From: Agrobacterium tumefaciens
Lineage (GTDB): Bacteria > Pseudomonadota > Alphaproteobacteria > Rhizobiales > Rhizobiaceae
DNA length: 64,000 nt
Assembly (NCBI RefSeq): GCF_017726655.1
Contig: NZ_CP072308.1
Location: 1,054,001 to 1,118,000 of the forward strand
Direction of reading: 5' to 3'
Within the stretch, counting starts at the first letter, position 1. Every line of letters begins with the position of its first letter. The notes beneath the pieces were generated by a model that saw nothing but the letters and a program-made list of their open reading frames with translations, made no database searches and was not told where the DNA came from. Below, in pieces: positions 18,580 to 27,939 of this stretch. Both the position numbers and the translations under genes were made by a program.

Positions 18580-20079
18580 ATGACAGGCCAAGCAAAAGTT
18601 GACAGACAACTTGATGAAAGACTGAATTTCCTGGGGCTTGGCCATGTCGAGCGGCAAAACCTCTCCGACATGAAGGCCGTCATCACCGGCTCGCTTGATG
18701 CCTCTCTCGATCGCTTTTATGTGAAAGCTCGTTCCGTCCCTGACACGGCGAAGTTCTTTTCCAGCGACGCGCATGTACAGCACGCCAAGGGCATGCAGCT
18801 GAAGCACTGGGAAAGAATTGCATCCGGCACCTTCAACGACGATTACACCAATGCCGTTACCGCCATTGGTCGCACCCATGCGAGACTGGGACTGGAGCCG
18901 CGCTGGTATATCGGCGGTTATGCGCTGATGCTCGACGGCATCGTCAAGGCAGTGATCGACTCCGAGCTCAAAGGCTTTTTCGTGGAGAAGAAGGCCCGAA
19001 AGGTCAAGGATGCCCTGTCCGCCACCATCAAGGCCGCATTGCTCGACATGGATTACTCCATCTCCGTTTACCTTGACGTGCTGGCGGCCGAACGCCAGAA
19101 GGTCGAGGCTGAGCAGGCGCAGATGAAGAAGGAGCAGGAGCATGTTCTGGCACTGCTGAACAACGCCCTCGACAAGCTGGCCAATGGCGATCTCACCGCG
19201 AATATCAGCGAAAATACAGCCCCGCAATTTGAAGGGCTGATCGCCAATTTCAACGCGGCAGCCGGCAATCTCTCCGAGGCGTTTTCGCAGATCGTCGACG
19301 AGGCCAACAAGATTTCCGGCAATACCCGCGAGTTGACCTCTGCCACCGACGACATGGCGCGGCGCACGGAGCAGCAGGCGGCCGCATTGGAGGAAACCGC
19401 CGCAGCCGTTGAGCAGATCACCACCATCTCCAAGCTTTCCGCGCAGCGCTCCGAAGAAGCAAGGGCCATCGTCGAAAGCTCGGCCATTGAGGCTGCACGC
19501 TCGCGAGATGTGGTAACCGATGCCGTCAAGGCCATGGGCGCGATCGAGGAATCCTCGCAGAAGATTACCCAGATCATTTCGGTGATCGACGAAATCTCGT
19601 TCCAGACCAACCTTCTGGCGTTGAACGCAGGCGTGGAAGCGGCCCGCGCAGGTGAGGCCGGCAAGGGATTTGCCGTGGTTGCACAGGAGGTGCGCGAACT
19701 CGCGCAACGCTCAGCCACCGCCGCCAAGGAAATCAAGACCCTCATCGCCAAATCCTCCGACGATGTGATGCAGGGCGTGTCGCTCGTCAACAAGACAGGC
19801 GAGTCGCTCAACACGATCGGCAACAAGGTTGACCATATTCAGGAACATATCGTGTCGCTGACAAAAGCGGCGCAGGAACAGTCCGTCGGCATCCAGGAAA
19901 TCAACGCCGCCATCAACAGCATGGACAATCTGACCCAGAAAAATGCCGCCATGGTGGAAGAGACTAATGCGGCGACGCATAATCTCAGCGATGTCAGCGC
20001 CAATCTGGCGGCGCTCGTCAGCCGGTTCAGCGTTTCGGCAACGCGCGCACATGTGGAGCGGGCCTATCGGGCCGCTTGA
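18580..20079 (+). CDS. Globin-coupled methyl-accepting chemotaxis protein (HemAT-like)
   Basis: A 499-residue soluble receptor. Residues about 10-165 form a sensor globin with proximal heme ligand H100 ([20 protein letters not shown] region). A coiled-coil linker with HAMP-like NDLTANI character follows. The C-terminal signalling domain carries the hairpin tip [19 protein letters not shown] (about 340-360). No transmembrane segment is present, so it senses cytoplasmic oxygen and signals to CheA/CheW. The C terminus lacks a CheB/CheR-tethering pentapeptide. The start follows AGGA by about nine bases. It is an isolated gene with no che genes nearby. Oxygen as ligand is inferred from the family. 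Confidence 0.9.
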   Translation: MTGQAKVDRQLDERLNFLGLGHVERQNLSDMKAVITGSLDASLDRFYVKARSVPDTAKFFSSDAHVQHAKGMQLKHWERIASGTFNDDYTNAVTAIGRTHARLGLEPRWYIGGYALMLDGIVKAVIDSELKGFFVEKKARKVKDALSATIKAALLDMDYSISVYLDVLAAERQKVEAEQAQMKKEQEHVLALLNNALDKLANGDLTANISENTAPQFEGLIANFNAAAGNLSEAFSQIVDEANKISGNTRELTSATDDMARRTEQQAAALEETAAAVEQITTISKLSAQRSEEARAIVESSAIEAARSRDVVTDAVKAMGAIEESSQKITQIISVIDEISFQTNLLALNAGVEAARAGEAGKGFAVVAQEVRELAQRSATAAKEIKTLIAKSSDDVMQGVSLVNKTGESLNTIGNKVDHIQEHIVSLTKAAQEQSVGIQEINAAINSMDNLTQKNAAMVEETNAATHNLSDVSANLAALVSRFSVSATRAHVERAYRAA

Positions 20080-20104
20080 GCGAGTGCAAGACTGGATTCA
20101 CCCG

Positions 20105-20216
20105 GTCATCCCGGCCTGAGCCGGGATCCATCCAGCCCAAGTCCTTGGGCTGAAGGGGCTCTTCTCACAGCGCTGACGCGCTGTAACTGGACGCCGGATC
20201 AAGTCCGGCGTGACGC
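20105..20216. repeat. Dispersed palindromic repeat, copy B
   Basis: Ends GTCATCCCGGCC and GGCGTGACGC with internal CCCAAGTCCTTGGG. It sits between the convergent chemoreceptor and smpB genes. Confidence 0.85.
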
Positions 20217-20263
20217 AGGAGCATGCTGCGAGAGGCGGCACGCCTTGCCAAACTGGCCGAGAC

Positions 20264-20857
20264 TTAGGCCGCCCCACCCTTCAGCAACCGCGATTTCTGC
20301 CGGTTCCAGTCGCGTTCCTTCTCGGTCTCGCGCTTGTCGTGCAACTTCTTGCCCTTGGCGAGCGCCAGTTCCAGCTTTGCGCGGCCCTTGTCGTTGAAGT
20401 AGATCTTCAAGGGCACCAGCGTCATGCCTTCGCGATTGATGCCGGCGCGCAGGCGGTTGATCTCGCGCTTGTTCAGCAGCAATTTCCGGCGGCGGCGCGG
20501 CTCATGGTTGAAGCGGTTGGCCTGCAGATATTCCGGCAGATGGGAATTGATGAGCCAGATTTCATCGCCCTCGTCCGAGGCATAGGATTCGGCAATATTC
20601 GCCTTGCCTTCGCGCAGCGACTTGACCTCGGTGCCGGTCAGCACCAGTCCTGCCTCATAGGTGTCGACGATTTCGTAGTTGAACCGGGCCTTGCGGTTTT
20701 CCGCAACGATCTTGTTCACCACGCGCTGGCTGCCTCTGGGGCCATGATGTTTTAATCCCTTGTTTTTCTTATTGCGCCCGGGGCGGAATGCCGGGCGCGG
20801 TTCTCGAGATGTCGTTGTTGTTTTCGAGCCTATCTTTGTCCCAAAACCGGTGGCCAC
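20264..20857 (-). CDS. smpB: SsrA-binding protein SmpB, start region possibly frameshifted
   Basis: SmpB binds tmRNA for ribosome rescue. The body from [18 protein letters not shown] onward is a full SmpB, ending in the basic tail [12 protein letters not shown]. As read, the frame extends to an ATG at 20857, giving 197 residues, about 38 more than usual, with a basic unconserved leader. The expected start is different: an ATG at 20745 preceded by AAGGGA, followed by four Cs and AGAGGCAGC, is one base out of frame. With five Cs it would read MAPRGSQ, the family N terminus. Either a C was lost in the run (mutation or sequencing error) or this strain uses the longer protein. dapA lies upstream on the same strand. 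Confidence 0.85.
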   Translation of the reverse strand: MATGFGTKIGSKTTTTSREPRPAFRPGRNKKNKGLKHHGPRGSQRVVNKIVAENRKARFNYEIVDTYEAGLVLTGTEVKSLREGKANIAESYASDEGDEIWLINSHLPEYLQANRFNHEPRRRRKLLLNKREINRLRAGINREGMTLVPLKIYFNDKGRAKLELALAKGKKLHDKRETEKERDWNRQKSRLLKGGAA

Positions 20858-20968
20858 GTTTCGGAGACATGCACTATCTAATATCCCTGCCGCAAAAAGA
20901 AAAGGCGCGCCGGACGGCTTCTGCTGCGAAGCGGACCATGGCGCACCCTCAGGCTTTTCAGACCCGGC

Positions 20969-21853
20969 TCAGTTCATCAGGCCGGCATGCTTCAGCGCCG
21001 CGTCGATCGCCGCTTCCGTCACCGGTTCCAGCGTGCTCATCAGAGGCGAACGCACCCGGCGATTGCCGCCGCGGGTCTTCGAAAGCGCGTATTTCGTGCC
21101 GCAGACGCCCGGTTCCATGAAGATGGCCTTGTGCAGGGGCATCAGGCGATCCTGGTAATCAAGCGCCTTGGCATAGTCCCCTGCCAGCATCGCCGCCTGG
21201 AATTCCGAACACAGACGCGGCGCGACATTGGCCGTGACCGAAATGCAACCGACGCCGCCGTGGGCGTTAAATCCGAGCGCAGTGCCATCCTCGCCAGAAA
21301 GCTGGATGAATTCCTTGCCGCAGGAAATGCGCTGCTCGGAGACGCGGTCGAGCTTGCCGGTCGCGTCCTTCACGCCGACGATGTTCTTATGCGCCTTGAC
21401 CAGCGCGCCCATCGTTTCCGGCGACATATCGACCACGGAACGCGGCGGGATGTTGTAAATCACGATCGGCAGCTTCACCGCTTCGGCGACGGCCGAGAAA
21501 TGTGCAAACAGGCCCTTCTGGGTCGGCTTGTTGTAATAGGGCGTCACCACCAGCAGCGCATCCGCGCCAGCTTCCTGCGCATGCAGGGCAAGCTCGATTG
21601 CCTCATCCGTATTGTTGGAGCCAGCGCCCGCAATAACCGGAACCCGTTTCGCCGCTACCTCAATGCACAGCTCAACGACACGTTTGTGCTCGTCATGGGA
21701 GAGGGTTGGAGATTCCCCCGTTGTGCCAACAGGCACAAGTCCGTTGCTGCCTTCGGCGATCTGCCATTCCACATGGGCGGCGAATGCCTGTTCGTCCACA
21801 GCGCCATTGTCCGTGAACGGGGTAATGAGGGCGGGAATTGATCCCTTGAACAT
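20969..21853 (-). CDS. dapA: 4-hydroxy-tetrahydrodipicolinate synthase
   Basis: A 294-residue TIM-barrel enzyme with GTTGESPTL (T44, T45), the YYNKP motif, VIYNIPPRS with the catalytic tyrosine, and the Schiff-base lysine in VGVKDATGK. It condenses pyruvate with aspartate semialdehyde toward lysine and meso-diaminopimelate, feeding peptidoglycan. The start MFKGSIPAL at 21853 follows AGGAGC. The in-frame ATG at 21895 does not. It lies 111 bases upstream of smpB and may be co-transcribed with it. Confidence 0.95.
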   Translation of the reverse strand: MFKGSIPALITPFTDNGAVDEQAFAAHVEWQIAEGSNGLVPVGTTGESPTLSHDEHKRVVELCIEVAAKRVPVIAGAGSNNTDEAIELALHAQEAGADALLVVTPYYNKPTQKGLFAHFSAVAEAVKLPIVIYNIPPRSVVDMSPETMGALVKAHKNIVGVKDATGKLDRVSEQRISCGKEFIQLSGEDGTALGFNAHGGVGCISVTANVAPRLCSEFQAAMLAGDYAKALDYQDRLMPLHKAIFMEPGVCGTKYALSKTRGGNRRVRSPLMSTLEPVTEAAIDAALKHAGLMN

Positions 21854-22088
21854 GCAAAGCTCCTGGCGCCGAGCCGGTTCATGCTTCGGCCGCATTCGAT
21901 GGTTAAAACCGGCTCACATTAGAGCCAGCCCTTGACGCCGACAAGCGCTAAGGCAGCGTATTTTGCCCTAAAATGTCGGAAGTGTGACAGGCTTACGACC
22001 CCGACCGGCGCATGGAAATAGCTGCGGCTAAAAAGGGACGCCGCTCGCGGGCCGGTGAATAAAAGTTGATTGAATTGCAAGGCGGAAA

Positions 22089-22103
22089 TTAAGATTTCAT
22101 TAA
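22089..22103. promoter_or_regulatory. CtrA-type box upstream of slt
   Basis: A full TTAA-N7-TTAA site, the alphaproteobacterial CtrA consensus, lies 100 bases before the chosen slt start. A GATTC site (GANTC, CcrM) follows at 22118-22122. Binding is inferred from the motif only. Confidence 0.5.
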
Positions 22104-22202
22104 GCCTGAAATCCCAAGATTCCCATGCGGGACATCAGCCGTATCCGGCAATTCCGCTGCAATGAGGCAGTATCACAGGAAAGTCGACAGATCCGTCACA
22201 CG

Positions 22203-24287
22203 ATGAAGAGCGGCATGAAGAAGACAGTCTGGGGATTGATGGCGGCGGGGCTTGCCGCAACCGTGTGGAACGCACTGGCCGGACCGCTGCCGGAAGGTAC
22301 GGCCCCGCTTCCCTATGTCAAGCCGAATGCGCCGACCGTGCCGGCCTTCATGCCCGCCTCCCCCGAGGTCACCGGCGCGATACCCCGGCTGAACCGCCCG
22401 GATGACACCAGCCAGTTGAAGGCCGGGCTCGACGCGCTTTCCAGCCGGGATGCTGCGCGCGCGATTGCGCTCCGGAACGCCATGCCGACGGGCAGTCTTG
22501 ATCGCCATATCCTGACCTGGGCAATTGCCGTTTCTGGCCAGCGGGATGTATCCTCCGCCGAGATTGCCACGGCCCAGCGAGACCTTATTGGCTGGCCCGG
22601 TGCGGCGACCCTGCGCGCCAATTCCGAAAAAGCGCTCTACCGTGAAGACCCGCCCGCCTCTCAGGTGCTTGCGGCCTTCGGCAACAGCCGGCCGGAAACT
22701 GCCGAGGGGAGCGTGGCGCTTGCCAAGGCGCTTGCTGCGACTGGCAAAATCTCCGAATCTCAGGCCCTCATCCGCCAGCTTTGGGTGACCGAGGGCATGG
22801 ACAAGGACATGGAAGACCGTGTGCTTGCCACGTTTCCCACCTATCTGACGCCCGCCGACCACAAGGCGCGCATGGACTATCTGATGTATCGCAGCCGGAT
22901 CAGCCAGGCGAAGCGTTTCGGCGACCTCGGCAAGGCGCAGTCGCTCTACAACGCCTGGGCCGCCGTCCTGCAGCGATCCGCGAATGCCACGGTCTTGCTG
23001 GGCAAAGTCGACACCTCCTGGCGCAATGACCCTACCTATCTCTTCGCGCGCATCGAGAACCTGCGCAACCAGCAGAAATACCCTGAAGCTGCCGTGCTTT
23101 TGCGCCAGGCACCGAAGGACACGGCAAAACTCGTCAATCCCGGTGAATGGTGGAACGAGCGACGTATCATTGCGCGTGGCGTCGCCGATCTCGGTGATTT
23201 TGCTGAAGCGTACCGCATTGTCGCCAACCATTCCGCCACCTCCCCCGTCGATATTGCCGATGCGGAGTTCCATGCCGGTTGGTATGCGCTCAGAGCGTTG
23301 CGCGATCCGGCGGCGGCCTCGCGCCACTTCAATGCGCTGCTGCAGACCTCGAACCGGCCGCTCTCGGCATCACGCGCCTACTATTGGCTCGGACGCACGG
23401 CGGAAGCCGGTGGACCGGGCAATGCGAAGGACTTCTTCACCAAAGCGGCGGCTCATCCCGGCACATTTTATGGCCAGCTGGCTGCGGCGCGGATAGGCAC
23501 GAAGACGCTCAACGTCACCTATCCAAGCCCAAGCAACGGCGACCGGGAACGCTTTGCCGGCCGCGAAGCCGTGCGCGCCATCGACCGCCTTGAGGCCGCC
23601 GGCTACGCTTGGCGGGCCGACAGCCTGTATCGCTCGCTTGCCGAGCAGCTCGACAGCCCCGGCGAACTTGCCATTCTGGCAGCGCGGGCGGAAGGTAACG
23701 GCAATCATCAGGTTTCGCTGCAAATCGGCAAGACCGCCTTCAGCCGCGGCATCGATGCGGCCGCCCTTGCCTATCCGCTTGGCGTCATTCCCGCCAGCGC
23801 CAATATTGCCGCCTCCGGCAAGGCGCTTGCCTATGCCATTGCGCGCCAGGAAAGCGCCTTCAACCCTGCTGCCGTCTCCCCCGCAAATGCGCGCGGCCTG
23901 CTGCAACTGCTGCCCGGCACCGCCAAGGGCGTGGCAGGCCGCCACGGCTTGCCCTACACCCCCGCCATGTTGACGAGCGATGCCGGCTACAACGCCACGC
24001 TCGGCGCGCATTATCTCGGCGAACAGATCGACAGCTTCGGCGGATCCTACATCCTCACCTTCATCGCCTATAATGCAGGTCCGAAGCGCGTGCCGGAATG
24101 GATCGCCCGCTACGGCGACCCGCGCGGCAAGCCGATCGACGACGTGGTCGACTGGATCGAGCGCATCCCCTTCCCCGAAACGCGCAACTATGTGCAGCGT
24201 GTGATGGAGAATTACCAGGTCTATAAGACAAGGCTTGGCCAGCAATCCGACATCGTCGATGACCTGCGCCATGGGCGGGCGGGATAA
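22203..24287 (+). CDS. slt: Soluble lytic murein transglycosylase
   Basis: A 694-residue periplasmic enzyme with a signal peptide (MKSGMKK then a hydrophobic core to about residue 27), a long alpha-helical superhelix of TPR-like repeats, and a C-terminal SLT domain. Catalytic E550 stands in ARQESAFNP, followed by ARGLLQLLPGTAK and AYNAGPKRVPEW. It cleaves the MurNAc-GlcNAc bond to 1,6-anhydro products. Starts at 22125, 22203 and 22215 are possible. I chose 22203 because the signal peptide begins there. An upstream CtrA-type box (22089-22103) suggests cell-cycle timing. It is monocistronic. Confidence 0.92.
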   Translation: MKSGMKKTVWGLMAAGLAATVWNALAGPLPEGTAPLPYVKPNAPTVPAFMPASPEVTGAIPRLNRPDDTSQLKAGLDALSSRDAARAIALRNAMPTGSLDRHILTWAIAVSGQRDVSSAEIATAQRDLIGWPGAATLRANSEKALYREDPPASQVLAAFGNSRPETAEGSVALAKALAATGKISESQALIRQLWVTEGMDKDMEDRVLATFPTYLTPADHKARMDYLMYRSRISQAKRFGDLGKAQSLYNAWAAVLQRSANATVLLGKVDTSWRNDPTYLFARIENLRNQQKYPEAAVLLRQAPKDTAKLVNPGEWWNERRIIARGVADLGDFAEAYRIVANHSATSPVDIADAEFHAGWYALRALRDPAAASRHFNALLQTSNRPLSASRAYYWLGRTAEAGGPGNAKDFFTKAAAHPGTFYGQLAAARIGTKTLNVTYPSPSNGDRERFAGREAVRAIDRLEAAGYAWRADSLYRSLAEQLDSPGELAILAARAEGNGNHQVSLQIGKTAFSRGIDAAALAYPLGVIPASANIAASGKALAYAIARQESAFNPAAVSPANARGLLQLLPGTAKGVAGRHGLPYTPAMLTSDAGYNATLGAHYLGEQIDSFGGSYILTFIAYNAGPKRVPEWIARYGDPRGKPIDDVVDWIERIPFPETRNYVQRVMENYQVYKTRLGQQSDIVDDLRHGRAG

Positions 24288-24492
24288 AGCACGTCCCATT
24301 TAGACGGATCAGCAGACCCGCTGAATCTCCCTGTGTTGACACGGTCTCAAGCCACAATAAACACGACGCACTTCTATCGGAAAGCGCTCTTCAGTCGCCT
24401 AACGCTCATCCCCGGAGACGGTCAAGCATCGGCTCGACGCAGCTTTGGGCTTTTGCGTGCAAAGCGCTTCTCATCGCCGAGGGCATCAAACG

Positions 24493-24520
24493 AAAAACCC
24501 CGGCATTTCTGCCGGGGTTT
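24493..24520 (-). terminator. Terminator of the first porin gene
   Basis: On the minus strand AACCCCGGC pairs with GCCGGGGTT and a T run follows. The same hairpin and flank occur behind the second porin, so it was duplicated with the gene. Confidence 0.9.
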
Positions 24521-24545
24521 CCATCACTGACAAAGTCAGATCAGA

Positions 24546-25598
24546 TTAGAACGAACGCTGAAGGCGAACGAAACCGGTCCAGCTGTCGCCGGTCGGACCG
24601 TCGACGTCCTGGTAGTTCGCAGCAACCTTGGCAGCGAAGCCGTCGGTGATCTTGTAGTCAACCGTCAGACCAGCGCGCCATGCGTCGTTGTTGCCGGTGA
24701 AATCACCATCGGGAGCGATATCGATCGTGCCGAGATACTGAGCGCCGGGAGTGATCGTCAGACGATCGGTAGCCTTGATGGCGTACTCGGCAGCAACTGC
24801 CCATTCAGACTCTTCGTAGTAGAAGTTCGCGCCGGATGCCCAAACGCCTGCGAGACCGAAGGTGCCAGGACCGATTTCAGCCGTGACGATTGCACGGATC
24901 GCGCCATTTTCCTGGTCCGTATCGTAGGAGCCGAGCAGGTTGGCAGTAACCGCGCCGAACTTGGCACCGATGATGCCGCTGACGCCAACATTGTTCGGAC
25001 CTTCATAAACGCCGCCCTTGACAACGCCGATGTTCGAGGTCACGTCGCGGGTGGAGTCAAGCTCTTCAACGCTCAGGCCTGCATAGAAGGAACCAGCGTC
25101 GTAGGTGTAACGGATAGCGTTACCGCGGGTCGTGTTCGAAGACAGGACGTCCGTTTCGCCGGAGAGATCGTCATCCCACCAGGTGTACATGTTACCGACC
25201 TTCAGGCCGCCGAGTTCGATGAAAGCCTGGTCAACGAAAACGCTGGAACCAGAAGCAGAGCCGTTGTCAGCGTTGCCACGGAAGCCGATGAAGCCACGCA
25301 GAGCGCCGAGCTCGGTGTCGGTGCGGGTGTCAACTTCAAACTGAGCGCGCGTGAAGGAGTTCCAGTCAGACGTACCCTTGGCATCACGGCCGAAGTCGGT
25401 TTGGAAACGGATGTAACCCCCGAACTTCAGGCAGGTTTCGGTGCCGGGGATGTAGAAGAAGCCGGTGCCGAAAGCGTCGCAAACGCGAACGTATTCCAGG
25501 GGCTCAGGCTCAGCAGCGACGATCGCGTCGGCAGCGTGAGCGCCAGATACTGCTGCGAGAGCTGCAGCGGAGCCGATGAGAAGGCTCTTGATGTTCAT
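24546..25598 (-). CDS. ropA: RopA-type outer-membrane porin, copy 1
   Basis: A 350-residue porin of the alphaproteobacterial family (Porin_2): signal peptide MNIKSLLIGSAAALAAVSGAHA, then EPLEYVRVCDAFGTGFFYIPGTETCLK with the conserved cysteine pair, a 16-strand-type beta pattern, and terminal aromatic FVRLQRSF for Bam recognition. It forms trimeric channels for small solutes. Copy 2 lies 490 bases upstream in the same orientation. The N-terminal hundred residues and several inner blocks are nearly identical, and the loops differ. The start follows TGGAGG, which lies in the loop of a TTGAC/GTCAA hairpin. Its own promoter is expected in the gap, where a palindrome and a CtrA-type box occur. Confidence 0.92.
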   Translation of the reverse strand: MNIKSLLIGSAAALAAVSGAHAADAIVAAEPEPLEYVRVCDAFGTGFFYIPGTETCLKFGGYIRFQTDFGRDAKGTSDWNSFTRAQFEVDTRTDTELGALRGFIGFRGNADNGSASGSSVFVDQAFIELGGLKVGNMYTWWDDDLSGETDVLSSNTTRGNAIRYTYDAGSFYAGLSVEELDSTRDVTSNIGVVKGGVYEGPNNVGVSGIIGAKFGAVTANLLGSYDTDQENGAIRAIVTAEIGPGTFGLAGVWASGANFYYEESEWAVAAEYAIKATDRLTITPGAQYLGTIDIAPDGDFTGNNDAWRAGLTVDYKITDGFAAKVAANYQDVDGPTGDSWTGFVRLQRSF

Positions 25599-26034
25599 GA
25601 TTGACCTCCAGTCAAACGCTTAATGAGCTAAGCAGCGGGTGGGAGACACAAATTAGTGTGTGCCGCTTATGGAGCTGATTAGAGCGAAAACCCGCTGAAT
25701 CGGCAATCTCAATCGTGACGAAAGGAAGACACTAAGGTGTCCTTAGTTTTGCATTGTTGCGAAATAGCTACAAATCTAACGAACGACCGCAATTCTTAAT
25801 AGATCGTTAATTATCATTTTCCTTCAATAACTTAGCGCGCAGGCTGCGGTCGCGGCTCCACCGACCAACGTCGTTCGGATTTTCACCCGCTTGTCCAGCT
25901 CGCCACATTGTGCGCCGCGAGAACGCCTCTTGAAGGCAGGTGTGCGGTGATTCGGTAGCGCTCTACGGCAACAGACGAATCGCCGCTTCGTCCATCGGAA
26001 CGACGATCCCTCTGCAACCACTATTCTCGACAAC
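25599..26034. promoter_or_regulatory. AT-rich promoter region of porin copy 1
   Basis: The gap between the tandem porins holds three visible elements and no credible gene. The leader hairpin TTGAC-CTCCA-GTCAA lies at 25601-25615 (ribosome-binding site in the loop on the minus strand). A perfect palindrome ACTAAGG-TGT-CCTTAGT lies at 25731-25747. A TTAA-N7-TTAA CtrA-type box lies at 25796-25810. The 70-codon frame at 25824-26036 has no family features. Confidence 0.5.
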
Positions 26035-26063
26035 AAAAAACCCCGGCATTTCTGCCGGGGTTT
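26035..26063 (-). terminator. Terminator of the second porin gene
   Basis: Same AACCCCGGC...GCCGGGGTT hairpin with T run on the minus strand as behind copy 1. Confidence 0.9.
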
Positions 26064-26088
26064 CCGTCACTGACAAAGTCAGATCAGA

Positions 26089-27180
26089 TTAGAACGAACG
26101 CTGCAGGCGAACGAAACCGTTCCAGGAGTCGTCACGCTCGTCTTCGTCAAAGTAGTTAGCAGCGATCTTAGCGGAGAGGCCTTCGGTGATCTTGTAGTCA
26201 ACCGTCAGACCAGCCTGCCATGCATCGCGGTTCGAGAAGTCGTCGCCGCGACGGATCGTGCCGCCGGAGATTGCAGTGCCGAGACCGGAAGCGTTTACGC
26301 CGTCAGCAACGTTGCCGAACCACTGAGCGCCGGGGGTGATCGTCAGACGATCGGTAGCCTTGATGGCGTACTCAGCTGCAACAGCCCATTCAGACTGGTT
26401 GTAGTAAGCGTTGCCGCCGGAAGCCCAAACACCAGCCAGGCCGAGCGTGCCCGGGCCGAGGTCGGCAGTTGCGATCAGACGCAGAGCGCCTTCTTCCTGG
26501 TCGGTGTCATAACCACCGATGAACTGCAGCGAAGCGCCGCCGAGCTTTGCACCGATACCAGCAGAAACGCCAACGTTGTTGTCAGGCTCCTGGGTAGCAA
26601 AACCGAATTCGTCTACGCGGAAGATACCAGCGTTGGAGCCTTCGAGTTCGTCAACCGAAACGCCAACCCAGAACGAACCGGCGTCGTAGGTGTAACGAAT
26701 GGAGTTGAACAGGGTGTTGTTCGCGAGAACGTCGGTTTCGCCAGAGAGACCATCGTCCCACCAGTTGTAGAACTTACCGACCTTCAGGCCGCCGAGTTCG
26801 ATGAAAGCCTGGTCAACGAAAACGCTGGAACCAGCAGCGGTGCCGTTGTCAGCATTGCCACGGAAGCCGATGAAGCCACGCAGAGCGCCGAGCTCGGTGT
26901 CGGTGCGGGTGTCAACTTCGAACTGAGCGCGCGTGAAGGTGTTCCAGTCGGAAGTGCCCTTCTTGTCACGGCCGAAGTCGGTCTGGAAACGAACGTAGCC
27001 CTGGAACTTCAGGCAGGTTTCGGTGCCGGGGATGTAGAAGAAGCCGGTGCCGAAAGCGTCGCAAACGCGAACGTATTCCAGGGGCTCAGGCTCAGCAGCG
27101 ACGATAGCGTCGGCAGCGTGAGCGCCGGAAACTGCTGCGAGAGCCGCAGCGGAGCCGATGAGAAGGCTCTTGATGTTCAT
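26089..27180 (-). CDS. ropA: RopA-type outer-membrane porin, copy 2
   Basis: A 363-residue paralogue of the neighbouring porin with the same signal peptide, the same VCDAFGTGFFYIPGTETCLKF cysteine segment and the same FVRLQRSF end. It is 13 residues longer, mainly in surface-loop regions (for example the DGVNASGLGTAISGG insert near residue 300). The leader hairpin with the ribosome-binding site in its loop is also shared (27183-27197). The two copies probably differ in channel selectivity or phage exposure through their loops. Each has its own terminator, so they are separate transcripts. Confidence 0.92.
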   Translation of the reverse strand: MNIKSLLIGSAAALAAVSGAHAADAIVAAEPEPLEYVRVCDAFGTGFFYIPGTETCLKFQGYVRFQTDFGRDKKGTSDWNTFTRAQFEVDTRTDTELGALRGFIGFRGNADNGTAAGSSVFVDQAFIELGGLKVGKFYNWWDDGLSGETDVLANNTLFNSIRYTYDAGSFWVGVSVDELEGSNAGIFRVDEFGFATQEPDNNVGVSAGIGAKLGGASLQFIGGYDTDQEEGALRLIATADLGPGTLGLAGVWASGGNAYYNQSEWAVAAEYAIKATDRLTITPGAQWFGNVADGVNASGLGTAISGGTIRRGDDFSNRDAWQAGLTVDYKITEGLSAKIAANYFDEDERDDSWNGFVRLQRSF

Positions 27181-27717
27181 GGTTGACCTCCAGTCAAAGT
27201 TTTTAAATGGGTCTGGGTACTTTCGCCGAAGGACAGCATTCCCTGCCCCATTCCCGTGTTCTTAGAAGCCAAACGATCCACCGCCTCGCTTCTGGTGGTG
27301 AAAATACAAAACGTTTCGCCGCTTGCAATCGCCAACATCCGATAAAGCGCATTTACGTATATGCTTCATTTCGGCTTGTTGCGGAAACAACACACAACGG
27401 CCACCAGGGCGGTCATTACGTTTACGATACGTTAAGAAATTGCTTGAGAATCCGTTAGTTAGCGAGGTTAACGGCAAGTTGACGGATATCCGGGGCAACA
27501 GCAGACACCCGGCGGCGTCGGGGTTAGGCAAGGATCCTGTACCGTTTTTCTCCTCAGGAGGGGCGCGATCTGATGGGCCCGCGTCGGGCGCTCAAGCGCG
27601 GCACGAATCTCAGCGCGATGATTCGTATGATTATTTTGAGCAGCGATTCCCGCAGGTCTGCCTTGAAAAGCCTTTCGGTCCGAATCGCGCGCCCGCACCG
27701 GAGAGGCATGAACGGGG
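27181..27717. other. Upstream region of porin copy 2, no gene recognised
   Basis: This 537-bp stretch carries the porin leader hairpin at 27183-27197 and must hold its promoter. The overlapping open frames (for instance 27323-27730 plus, 27468-27770 minus) are low-complexity Arg/Ser/Pro-rich and look like shadows. I see no RNA gene. Confidence 0.35.
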
Positions 27718-27840
27718 TTATCCGCCCTGATCGATCGCGTGCGGCGAGGGCTGCTGCTCGACTGTGCCATTACCGGTCATGGTATAGGCAATGACAGCTA
27801 TGAGGATGGCGGCGGCGAGCAGGGATAAGACGATGCGCAT
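27718..27840 (-). CDS. Small single-span membrane protein (40 aa)
   Basis: The ATG at 27840 is preceded by AAGGAA at ideal spacing and opens a 40-codon frame. Residues 3-21 form a hydrophobic Leu/Ala/Ile membrane helix. A short polar tail follows (TGNGTVEQQPSPHAIDQGG, then TAA). The strong ribosome-binding site and clean hydrophobic start argue for a real peptide. It lies just downstream of tRNA-Ser on the same strand. Function is unknown. Confidence 0.6.
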   Translation of the reverse strand: MRIVLSLLAAAILIAVIAYTMTGNGTVEQQPSPHAIDQGG

Positions 27841-27939
27841 GGCGTAATTCCTTCCGCTGGAAGGCAGCCAAACAAAGCTCGCGGTCTAAAGTTCGCGGCA
27901 GTATATAATGGGATAAAACGGAACGGTCGCGATGCAGGA

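Noticed and set aside
22173..23327. 384-codon minus-strand frame
   Set aside because: Antisense to slt, Arg/Gly-rich with no domain.
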